DNA of 6,413 bases. It comes from JBJXFY01 sp046155815. Its GTDB lineage: Bacteria; Verrucomicrobiota; Verrucomicrobiia; Limisphaerales; CAIMTB01. The translations under genes and the position numbers were made by a program. The stretch lies in the NCBI GenBank assembly GCA_046155815.1, contig JBJXFY010000262.1, forward strand, positions 1-6,413, in the 5' to 3' direction. A model generated the notes under the pieces. That model saw only the letters and a list, made by a program, of their open reading frames with translations. It was not told the DNA's origin and did not search any database. Of the stretch, positions 1 to 5,483 are shown piece by piece. The first letter of the stretch is position 1. Each line of letters begins with the position of its first letter.

Positions 1-804
1 GCCAGCGTCATCACCAACATCGGCTGGGACCACATGGACGTGCTGGGCGATTCGCTGGCGAAGATCGCCGCCGAGAAGGCCGGCATCATCAAGCCCGGCG
101 TGCCCGTCGTCACCGGCGCGGAGGGGCCGGCGCTGGAGGTCATCCGCGCCGCCGCCGTTCGGCAGCACGCGCCGCTGCGGATCGTGCATGAGGGCGACGC
201 GGCCCTCGCCTTCGCCGCGCAGGGGGGCGTGCCGCTGGCCGGACGCCACCAGGTCCGCAACGCCGCGCTCGCCGTCGCCACGGTGCGCGTGCTCGCCGAC
301 GTGCTGCCCCTCAGTGAGGCCGCGCTTTTGGCCGGCCTGCGCGGTACGGAATGGCCCGGCCGCTTCCAGCTCCTGCGCCGCGGCGCGCAGCGGCTCCTGC
401 TGGACGGCGCGCACAACGCTCCGGGCGCCGCCGCCCTGGCCGCGACGCTGGAGCGGCAGTTCCCCGGTGAACGCCCCGCGCTCGTGGCCGGAATGCTCGC
501 CGACAAGCAGCTCGTGGAGATGATCCGCCTGCTGGCCGGCCGCGTGCGCCGCGTGGTGGTGGTGCCGGTCGCCAGCGCGCGTTCCACCCCGGCCGGGGCG
601 CTGGCGGCGGAGTTCCAGACGGCCGCGCCCGGGCTGTCCGTCTCTGCCGCCGCCTCGCTCCGCGACGCGCTGGCGCTGACCGCGGCCGAACCCTTCGTGC
701 TGGTCACCGGCTCGCTCTACCTCGTCGGTGAGGCTCTGGAACTGCTCGCGGGCGGCAGCGGGGGCGAGCGGGGGCTGAACGAGTGGCGGCCGGCGGCGCG
801 TTAG
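1..804 (+). CDS. folC: Bifunctional folylpolyglutamate synthase/dihydrofolate synthase, 5'-truncated by the window edge
   Basis: This cytosolic Mur-ligase-family enzyme uses ATP to add glutamate to dihydropteroate and to folates. The frame is open from base 1, giving 267 codons before TAG at 802-804; the N-terminal P-loop (GTNGKGS in the family) lies outside the window. Visible FolC motifs, in order, are ITNIGWDHMDVLG near the fragment start, followed by EKAGIIKPGVPVV; GRHQVRNAALA around fragment residue 82; WPGRFQLL; LLDGAHNAPGA (the Asp-Gly-Ala-His-Asn of the Mur ligase C-terminal domain, about residue 135); and VLVTGSLYLVGEAL near the end. A short Gly/Arg-rich tail follows. The ATG at 34 is internal, because FolC-like sequence continues upstream of it. 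The gene ends tail-to-tail with the minus-strand gene, sharing bases 801-804. The family is clear; whether both synthase activities are present cannot be told from this part. Confidence 0.95.
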   Translation, partial: ASVITNIGWDHMDVLGDSLAKIAAEKAGIIKPGVPVVTGAEGPALEVIRAAAVRQHAPLRIVHEGDAALAFAAQGGVPLAGRHQVRNAALAVATVRVLADVLPLSEAALLAGLRGTEWPGRFQLLRRGAQRLLLDGAHNAPGAAALAATLERQFPGERPALVAGMLADKQLVEMIRLLAGRVRRVVVVPVASARSTPAGALAAEFQTAAPGLSVSAAASLRDALALTAAEPFVLVTGSLYLVGEALELLAGGSGGERGLNEWRPAAR

Positions 805-1529
805 AGCCGCTTCAGCATGTCCTGCATCGCCTGCTGGATCATCGCCTGCATCATCTCCTCGACCGAGCCGTGGCGTTCGTAGCCGGCGGGCACGGCGAAG
901 GCCGCGGCCGGCGGCGCGGCGAAGCGCACGTCGCCGTACGTGATCCGCACCGTCGCCCCCTGCGCGGCCATCTCGATCTGCATGGGAAAGCCGCGCAGCT
1001 CCGGCGCGCTCCACACCGTGAGCGACTGCGGCGCGCTGCCGGGCGTCGTGATCGTGACCTGCTGCTTCTCGCACTTCCTTCCGGCGATGGTTTCCTCGCC
1101 CAGGCTCGTCCGTGCGACCTTGGGCGCGGCCAGCGCCGGGGTGCCGCCGGCCGGCTCGACCGGGGCGTAGGCCCGGAGGCCGGGATAGACGACGAAGCTG
1201 CCCTTGCCGCCCGCCAGCCCGAGCAGCGTGAACTGGTCCATGCCCAGCCCGCCGAGCAGCGCGGCGATGTCCATCTCCCCGCCGCCGGGCACGTTCAACG
1301 GGCGCAGGTCGAAGCGGAGGTTGTCCCCGGACATCGCGTTGGTGACGGCGAGGGTCATGACGCCGGCGCTGGCGGGGAGCTGCACGGTGGCACGGCCCGT
1401 GGCGGTGAAGGCGCGGTTCGTGCCGAACACGGCCCTGAGCGCGTCGCCCATGAGCACCTCCGTCGGCTCCGCGGCGGACAGGGGCCGGGCGAGTCCCAGC
1501 AGGACAAGGGCCAGGAGCAGGCGACGCAT
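801..1529 (-). CDS. Secreted DUF4412/LolA-like protein of unknown function
   Basis: The product is 242 aa and was probably exported. Residues 1-19 form a signal peptide (MRR, then a Leu-rich core, then PLSA before AEP), and no lipobox Cys is visible. The mature part alternates short polar and hydrophobic strands, as in LolA-like beta folds. Features resembling DUF4412-type proteins are IAGRKC at 148-153, a WSAPELRGFPMQIE stretch at 173-186 and FAVPAGYERH at 211-220. The C-terminal 20 residues look like a Met- and Gln-rich helix (EEMMQAMIQQAMQDMLKRL). These proteins have been linked only loosely to the outer membrane or periplasm, and no ligand or reaction can be named. The ATG start is supported by the signal peptide beginning at once; there is no clear Shine-Dalgarno sequence. 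It is divergent from the DUF5069-like gene across 136 bp and convergent with folC. The family call is from memory of motifs and is moderate. Confidence 0.8.
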   Translation of the reverse strand: MRRLLLALVLLGLARPLSAAEPTEVLMGDALRAVFGTNRAFTATGRATVQLPASAGVMTLAVTNAMSGDNLRFDLRPLNVPGGGEMDIAALLGGLGMDQFTLLGLAGGKGSFVVYPGLRAYAPVEPAGGTPALAAPKVARTSLGEETIAGRKCEKQQVTITTPGSAPQSLTVWSAPELRGFPMQIEMAAQGATVRITYGDVRFAAPPAAAFAVPAGYERHGSVEEMMQAMIQQAMQDMLKRL

Positions 1530-1581
1530 GGCGGCAGGCTGTTCCCGGCTGGGCGCGGCGTCAAACGCCCGGCACGCGCTT

Positions 1582-1591
1582 TTTGCGCAAA
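1582..1591. promoter_or_regulatory. Perfect 10-bp palindrome in the divergent intergenic region, possible operator
   Basis: TTTGCGCAAA is its own reverse complement. It lies in the 136-bp region between two divergent starts, six bases upstream of a candidate -35 box for the rightward gene. The position suits a regulator site, but palindromes of ten bases occur by chance and no regulator is known here. Confidence 0.25.
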
Positions 1592-1596
1592 GTGGG

Positions 1597-1626
1597 TTGA
1601 AGGCCCGCCCGGCGGCCCGCTAGTTT
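1597..1626 (+). promoter_or_regulatory. Candidate sigma-70-like promoter for the DUF5069-like gene
   Basis: TTGAAG (1597-1602) and TAGTTT (1621-1626) are 18 bp apart, about 40 bp upstream of the ATG at 1666. Each hexamer is only a partial match to the consensus (4/6 and 3/6). The T-rich -10-like box stands out in GC-rich surroundings and lies in a region that must contain a promoter. Confidence 0.35.
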
Positions 1627-1665
1627 GTGCCCGTTCCCGCCGTAAGCGAACCACCATTCATCAAC

Positions 1666-2106
1666 ATGACCTACGTCCCCCTGATCAGCTCCGGCGTCGC
1701 CGGTCCCCTCGGCCTCATCCACCTCCCCCGCGTCTGGCAGAAGGGCCTGCTGGCCGCCACCGGCAGGCTCGCCCCCGGCTACACCCCCATCGGGCCCGGC
1801 TACGACCACATGGTGCTCGGCGCCATCGGCGTGGACCCGGAGAAGGCCAAGGCCTTCATCGCCGAGAAGAAGCCGACCTACGTCCAGTTCGAGGCGTGGG
1901 TGAAGGCCTGCCCCGGCGTGAAGCTCGACAAGGCCACCGTGTACGCCAGCAACGCCGCCATCCTCGGCTACCTGCACGGCGCGGACGTGCGCAAGGGCAT
2001 CCTCAGCGCCGCCGGCCTCCCCGACGACGGCTCGGTCAGCCCGTGCGCCGTGGACCTGAACAACCTCGATGACTGGACCGAGTTCCACGCCTCGGTCACG
2101 AAGTAA
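1666..2106 (+). CDS. DUF5069-like small soluble protein, function unknown
   Basis: The product is 146 aa, with no signal peptide or membrane segment, so probably cytoplasmic. Recognisable pieces are HLPRVWQKGLLAATGRL at 19-35, GPGYDHMVLGAIGVD at 43-57 and QFEAWVK at 74-80, then NNLDDWTEFHASV near the end. The LPR...K...G / Y...L...G(I/V)D / W order matches what I recall of the DUF5069 family, which has no assigned biochemical role. The frame is open back to a GTG at 1627, but the ATG at 1666 is preferred because the conserved part begins right after it and 1627 would overlap the likely promoter. No Shine-Dalgarno sequence is seen. A strong terminator follows 20 bases after the stop, so it is probably transcribed alone. 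Confidence 0.8.
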   Translation: MTYVPLISSGVAGPLGLIHLPRVWQKGLLAATGRLAPGYTPIGPGYDHMVLGAIGVDPEKAKAFIAEKKPTYVQFEAWVKACPGVKLDKATVYASNAAILGYLHGADVRKGILSAAGLPDDGSVSPCAVDLNNLDDWTEFHASVTK

Positions 2107-2126
2107 ACCCCCTTCCTCCAACGCCG

Positions 2127-2167
2127 AAACGCCGCGGTGCTCGCGCAAGGGCCGCGGCGTTTTTGTT
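2127..2167 (+). terminator. Rho-independent terminator after the DUF5069-like gene
   Basis: AAACGCCGCGG (2127-2137) pairs perfectly with CCGCGGCGTTT (2152-2162) around a 14-nt loop, and the T-rich run TTTTTGTTT (2160-2168) follows the GC-rich part of the stem. An 11-bp GC-rich stem followed by a U tract is the classical intrinsic terminator form. It separates the small gene from the ABC transporter, which must then have its own promoter in about 60 bp. Confidence 0.88.
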
Positions 2168-2228
2168 TGCCGCCCGTGGCAACTCCCGCTGGTACCCGCG
2201 GGCCTCCTGCCCTACCAATCGCCCGCGC

Positions 2229-2897
2229 ATGGCGCTGCTTGAACTTGAGGACGTGCGGAAAAGCTACGTCGGGCCGGACGGCCGGACGCAGCCGGTGCTG
2301 GACGTGGCGGAATTCCAGGTCGCGGCCGGCGCACAGGTCGCCCTCCGTGGCGCCAGCGGCACGGGCAAGACCACGCTGCTCCACGTCATCGCCGGCATCG
2401 TCGCCGCCGACGCCGGGCGCGTGCGGCTGGACGGCCAGGACGTGACCGCGCTGCCCGAGGCTGCGCGCGACCGCCTGCGCGCGACGCGGCTGGGCTACAT
2501 CTTCCAGACCTTCAACCTGCTCCAGGGCTACACCTGCCTCGAGAACGTCCTGCTCGGCATGGCCTTCGGCCCGGGGCCGGACCCGGCGCGGGCGGAGCAG
2601 CTCCTGCGCCGCGTCGGCCTCGGCGACCGCCTGCATCATCTGCCGCGCCAGCTCTCGACCGGCCAGCAGCAGCGCGTGGCCGTGGCCCGCGCGCTGGCCA
2701 ACCGGCCGAAGCTCGTCCTCGCCGACGAGCCGACGGGCAACCTCGACCACCGCAGCGCCGGCGACGCGCTGCGGCTCGTCCGCGAGGCGTGCGCCGAGGA
2801 CGGCGCGGCGCTGCTGCTCGTGAGCCACGACCGCGAGGTGCTGGCGCAGTTCCCGGACTGCCGCGACTTGGCGGAGATCAACCGGGCGGCCCTATGA
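2229..2897 (+). CDS. ABC transporter ATP-binding protein, LolD/MacB type
   Basis: This 222-aa nucleotide-binding subunit powers a type VII (MacB/LolCDE/FtsE-like) ABC system from the cytoplasmic face of the inner membrane. Walker A is GASGTGKTT at 41-49, the Q-loop is YIFQTFNLL with Gln 93, the signature is LSTGQ at 142-146, Walker B is LVLADEP at 162-168 followed by TGNLD, and the H-loop is His 200 in SHD. The signature has Thr in place of the usual first Gly of LSGGQ, a tolerated variant. Length fits LolD. ATG 2229 is chosen because MALLELEDVRKSY is the usual family start; the frame is open further back, but that reaches into the terminator. The stop is within ATGA (2894-2897), followed directly by repeat element 1 and then the permease. 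The cargo cannot be told: lipoprotein, lipid or small-molecule export are all possible, and no membrane-fusion gene is adjacent. Confidence 0.93.
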   Translation: MALLELEDVRKSYVGPDGRTQPVLDVAEFQVAAGAQVALRGASGTGKTTLLHVIAGIVAADAGRVRLDGQDVTALPEAARDRLRATRLGYIFQTFNLLQGYTCLENVLLGMAFGPGPDPARAEQLLRRVGLGDRLHHLPRQLSTGQQQRVAVARALANRPKLVLADEPTGNLDHRSAGDALRLVREACAEDGAALLLVSHDREVLAQFPDCRDLAEINRAAL

Positions 2898-3046
2898 AAA
2901 TTCCAAGCTCCAAGCTCCAAGTTCCAAATAGTTTCCAAACCCCAAGCTCCAAGCCGGATGCGCTGCCTGGCTGGCTTTTGAAACTTGGAGCTTCTTTGGA
3001 CCTTGGGGCTTGGAGCTTGGAGATTCCTCTCCCGTCCCTCGCATGA
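2894..3046 (+). other. 50-codon open frame across repeat element 1, linking two ATGA motifs (possible coupling ORF)
   Basis: An ATG inside the stop overlap of the ABC ATPase (ATGA 2894-2897) opens a 50-codon frame through the whole repeat element. It ends at TGA 3044-3046, which overlaps the ATG of the permease (ATGA 3043-3046). The peptide (MKIPSSKLQVP...LGAWSLEIP) is only translated repeat and is unlikely to be a functional protein. Its possible role is to carry ribosomes from the first gene to the second. It may equally be a by-product of a stop-free repeat. Confidence 0.35.
2898..3042. repeat. Dyad repeat element, copy 1: heptamer-built imperfect palindrome between ATPase and permease genes
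   Basis: The left arm has CCAA-headed units starting at 2903, 2910, 2917, 2924, 2935 and 2942, with a last at 2949 (spacings 7,7,7,11,7,7; best unit CCAAGCT). The right arm has TTGG-type partners at 3017, 3010, 3003, 2996 and 2985, with degenerate ones at 2978 and 2971, in exact mirror register around 2961.5. Positions 2902-2928 against 2995-3021 give 25 Watson-Crick pairs, one G-U and one mismatch; the inner part is looser. The apex GCCGGATGCGC (2953-2963) is not heptamer. The dyad core is 2901-3022, followed by a pyrimidine-rich tail (3023-3042). The unit has no stop codon in any frame on either strand. The element fills the gap between ATGA 2894-2897 and ATGA 3043-3046. Confidence 0.9.
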
Positions 3047-4254
3047 GCCCCCTCGTCCTCATGGTCCGCAAGAGCCTGCGGCAGCACGCGCTCTCGACCG
3101 TGATCACCGCCGCGTCCATCGCGCTGGCGGGCGGCCTGCTCATGGCCGTGTGGACGATCAAGACGGAGGCCCAGCGCGCCTTCACCGGCGTGAACGCGGG
3201 CTTCGATGCCGTGCTGGGCGCGCGCGGCGCGAAGCTCCAGCTCGTGCTGAACACGGTCTTCCACCTCGAGGAATCGCCGGGGAACATCCCCTTCACCGAC
3301 TTCGAGCAGATCCGCACCAACCCCGCGGTGCAGGCCGCCATCCCCATCGCGCTTGGCGACAACTACCTCGGCTACCGCATCGTCGGCACCACGACGAACC
3401 TCTTCACCGACGTCGAGCACGCGCCGGGCCGGCGGTTCAGCATCGCCACCGGGCGCGTCTTCGACCCGGCGCGGCGGGAGGCGGTGGTGGGCAGCTTCGT
3501 GGCGCAGCGGCTGGGGCTGAAGGTCGGCGACACCTTCCAGCCGTACCACGGGCTGATCTTCAACCCGCAGGACCAGCACGCCGAGGTGTACGTGGTGGTC
3601 GGCGTGATGGAGACGTCGAACACGCCGGCGGACCGCGTGATCTGGATTCCGCTGCAGGGCGTGCAGCTCATGACCGGCCACGACCCCAAGGCCGCCACGG
3701 ACCTGAGCGGCGTGCTGCTCAAGTTCAAGGCCAGCAGCCCGCTCACCGCGCGCCAGCTCGACCTGCTCTACAACAAGCAGGGGAACCGCCTCACCTTCGC
3801 GTGGCCCATCGCGCAGATCGTGGCGCAGCTCTTCAACAAGATCGCGTGGGTGGACCGCGTGCTGGCGCTGGTCGCCTATCTCGTGGCCGTGGTGGCCGGC
3901 GCGGGCATCCTCGTGAGCATCTACAACTCGATGAACGAGCGGCGGCGCGACCTCGCCATCCTGCGCGCGCTCGGGGCGCGGCGGCGGACGCTCTTCGGCG
4001 CGGTCGTGCTCGAGGCGGCGGCCATCGCGGCGCTGGGCATGGCGGCGGCCTTCGTGGTGTACCTCGGCCTCGTGACGCTGGTGGGCGCGGTCGTGCGCGC
4101 GGAGACGGGCGTGGTGATCGTGCCGTGGGTGTGGAATCCCGTGCTCGTGCTCGCCCCGCTCGGGATGATCGCGCTCGGCGCGCTCGCCGGCCTCGTGCCG
4201 GCCTGGAAGGCGTACCGGCTGCCGGTGGCGGAGAACCTGGTGCCGGTGGCATGA
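3043..4254 (+). CDS. ABC transporter permease, FtsX/MacB/LolE type
   Basis: This 403-aa inner-membrane subunit partners the upstream ATPase. The layout is typical of the family: TM1 at about 18-39 (TVITAASIALAGGLLMAVW), a large periplasmic MacB-PCD-like domain at about 40-265, TM2 at about 272-292, the cytoplasmic coupling motif NERRRDLAILRALGARRRTLF at 298-318 that contacts the ATPase, TM3 at about 320-345 and TM4 at about 367-388, ending in a short tail. ATG 3043 is chosen; ATG 3061 (MVRKSLRQ) is possible, and a TTG at 3010 would translate part of the repeat and is unlikely. No Shine-Dalgarno sequence is visible; the upstream bases are pyrimidine-rich. Stop TGA 4252-4254 lies in an ATGA that opens the frame running into the next gene. 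A single permease suggests a homodimer, as in MacB. The substrate is unknown. Confidence 0.92.
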   Translation: MSPLVLMVRKSLRQHALSTVITAASIALAGGLLMAVWTIKTEAQRAFTGVNAGFDAVLGARGAKLQLVLNTVFHLEESPGNIPFTDFEQIRTNPAVQAAIPIALGDNYLGYRIVGTTTNLFTDVEHAPGRRFSIATGRVFDPARREAVVGSFVAQRLGLKVGDTFQPYHGLIFNPQDQHAEVYVVVGVMETSNTPADRVIWIPLQGVQLMTGHDPKAATDLSGVLLKFKASSPLTARQLDLLYNKQGNRLTFAWPIAQIVAQLFNKIAWVDRVLALVAYLVAVVAGAGILVSIYNSMNERRRDLAILRALGARRRTLFGAVVLEAAAIAALGMAAAFVVYLGLVTLVGAVVRAETGVVIVPWVWNPVLVLAPLGMIALGALAGLVPAWKAYRLPVAENLVPVA

Positions 4255-4451
4255 AGGGCGGGAAGCTCAAAGCTTCAGGAAAGCTCCAAAACCCAAGCTC
4301 GAAGGGCCAAGCTCCAGGCCGGAGCGCCATCCTTGGGAATTTGAAGCATGGGTTTTGTTTGGAGCTTGGAACTTGGAACTTGGAGTTTTCTTCCCCTGAG
4401 CTTCCTTCCCGCGCTCGCCATTTCCTCGCGCCGCCCCGACTCTCTTTTCCC
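4251..4451 (+). other. 67 open codons across repeat element 2, in frame with the dehydrogenase
   Basis: The ATG within the permease stop (ATGA 4251-4254) starts a frame that crosses the repeat without a stop and enters the dehydrogenase at GTG 4452 in the same frame. Translated, it is repeat-derived (PSSKGQ, LELGTWNLEFS) followed by a Pro/Arg/Ser-rich linker, with no dehydrogenase-like content before MKALQLERPQ. It is more likely a coupling frame or an accident than a real N-terminal extension, but automated gene callers could fuse it to the enzyme. Confidence 0.35.
4258..4391. repeat. Dyad repeat element, copy 2 (degenerate), between permease and dehydrogenase genes
   Basis: The left arm has 7-nt-spaced units at 4286 (CCAA), 4293 (CCAA), 4300 (CGAA), 4307 (CCAA) and 4314 (CCAG). 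The right arm has TTGG at 4359, 4366, 4373 and 4380, exactly 7 apart. AGCTCCAAA (4282-4290) pairs perfectly with TTTGGAGCT (4358-4366). Indels have broken the exact mirror register seen in copy 1. The central GCCGGAGCGC (4318-4327) matches the apex of copy 1 with one base missing, which argues for common origin. A small hairpin GAAGCT-CAA-AGCTTC (4262-4276) sits at the left end. About 60 bp of pyrimidine-rich, non-repeat sequence (4392-4451) separates it from the next start; its start resembles the tail of copy 1. Confidence 0.85.
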
Positions 4452-5483
4452 GTGAAGGCCCTCCAGCTTGAGCGTCCGCAGTCCTTCCGCTTCCTTGATT
4501 TGCCCGAGCCGCCGCCGCCCGGCCCGGGCGAGGCGCTGCTGCGCGTTCACTGCGTCGGCATCTGCGGCACGGACCTCGGCGGCTACCTCGGCAAGATGCC
4601 GTTCTTCAGCTACCCGCGGATTCCGGGGCACGAACTGGGCGTCGAGGTGCTGGCCGTGGGCGAGGGCGTCACGAACGTCCGCCCCGGCGACCTGTGCGCC
4701 GTGGAGCCGTACCTGAACTGCGGCCGCTGCTCCGCCTGCCGCCACGGCCACACCAACTGCTGCGAGCACAACCAGACCCTCGGCGTGATGTGCGACGGCG
4801 GCCTCACCGAACGGATCGTCCTGCCCGCGCGGAAGCTGCATCCCGCCAACGGCCTCCAGCCCGAGCAGGCCGCGCTGGTCGAGACGCTGGCCATCGGCTG
4901 CCACGCGGTGAACCGCGCCGCGCCGCAGGCGGACGAGAGCGTGCTCGTCATCGGCGCCGGGCCCATCGGGCTGGCGGCGCTCGAGTTCGTGAAGCTGTCC
5001 GGCGCGCGGGCCGTCGTCGCGGATCTGCACGAGGGGCGGCTGGCCTTCTGCCGGGAAAAGATGGGCGTGGCGCATACCTTCGTGCCCGCCGGCACGCCGG
5101 ACGACGAGGCCACGCTGAAGTCCCTGACCCACGACGGCTCGCTGCCGGCGGCGGTGATTGACGCGACGGGCAGCGCGAAGTCCATGAGCCACGCGCTGGC
5201 GTGGTGCGGTTTCGCGGGCCGCGTCGTGTACGTCGGCATCACCCAGGGCGAGCTGACCTTCCCGCATGCGCCCGTGATGCACCGCCGGGAGCTGACGTTG
5301 CTGGCGAGCCGCAACGCCCTGCCCGGCGACTTCACCCGTATCATCGGCCTGATCGCGGACGGCCGCCTCGACACCGCGCCGTGGATCACGCACCGCACGA
5401 CGCTCGACGAACTGCCCAGTGTGTTTCCCGACTACACGCGGCCGGAGACGGGTGTGATCAAAGCCGTCGTCACCGTAGCATGA
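4452..5483 (+). CDS. Zinc-dependent medium-chain alcohol/polyol dehydrogenase, substrate unknown
   Basis: The product is a 343-aa cytosolic MDR-superfamily oxidoreductase of the threonine/sorbitol/galactitol dehydrogenase type. Probable catalytic zinc ligands are Cys 38 (GICGTD), His 60 with Glu 61 (PGHE), and Glu 144 in ALVETLAIG. Structural zinc ligands are Cys 90, 93, 96 and 104 in NCGRCSACRHGHTNCC. The Rossmann motif is GAGPIG at 168-173, and Asp 191 at the end of the second strand favours NAD over NADP. The GTG start gives MKALQLERPQSF, the normal family N-terminus; an in-frame upstream extension is repeat-derived. Its stop overlaps the next start (ATGA 5480-5483). With the amidohydrolase downstream, a role in oxidative breakdown of a sugar or sugar acid (for example the L-fucose, L-rhamnose or L-galactonate type) is plausible. 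This is an inference, as the family is too broad to fix the substrate. Confidence 0.92.
   Translation: MKALQLERPQSFRFLDLPEPPPPGPGEALLRVHCVGICGTDLGGYLGKMPFFSYPRIPGHELGVEVLAVGEGVTNVRPGDLCAVEPYLNCGRCSACRHGHTNCCEHNQTLGVMCDGGLTERIVLPARKLHPANGLQPEQAALVETLAIGCHAVNRAAPQADESVLVIGAGPIGLAALEFVKLSGARAVVADLHEGRLAFCREKMGVAHTFVPAGTPDDEATLKSLTHDGSLPAAVIDATGSAKSMSHALAWCGFAGRVVYVGITQGELTFPHAPVMHRRELTLLASRNALPGDFTRIIGLIADGRLDTAPWITHRTTLDELPSVFPDYTRPETGVIKAVVTVA

Noticed and set aside
1559..1564. TTGACG on the minus strand as a -35 box for the secreted-protein gene
   Set aside because: The hexamer is good, but the position 17 bp downstream reads CAGCCT, unlike a -10 box, and no neighbouring spacing does better.
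783..2072. Plus-strand open frame (429 codons) over the secreted-protein and DUF5069-like genes
   Set aside because: It is Arg/Gly/His-rich without any domain. It overlaps a minus-strand gene with a good signal peptide and a plus-strand gene with conserved motifs in another frame.
2175..2195. Sigma-54-type promoter (TGGCA...) upstream of the ABC ATPase
   Set aside because: TGGCA is present but GC is not at the required -12 distance. No other convincing -10/-35 pair was found in 2168-2228, so the promoter of this run remains unassigned.
3010..3042. TTG start giving the permease 11 extra residues
   Set aside because: The added residues (MELGDSSPVPR) are translated repeat and its tail; the family-like N-terminus begins at ATG 3043 or 3061.
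2898..4391. CRISPR-like array or minisatellite
   Set aside because: Units are only 7 nt with no unique spacers, and the two arms are inverted rather than tandem in one direction; no cas gene is present. A dyad element explains the pattern better.
4275..5393. Long minus-strand open frame (372 codons) opposite the dehydrogenase
   Set aside because: It is a GC-rich antisense shadow: no motifs, composition dominated by Ala, Arg, Gly and Val, and the plus strand carries an intact zinc dehydrogenase.
2985..5483. A single 832-codon open frame spanning repeat 1, the permease region, repeat 2 and the dehydrogenase
   Set aside because: Up to about 4251 it runs in the wrong frame over the permease, giving Arg/Gly/Pro-rich low-complexity sequence; only the part from 4452 has protein-family content. 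It is open because of high GC and the stop-free repeats.
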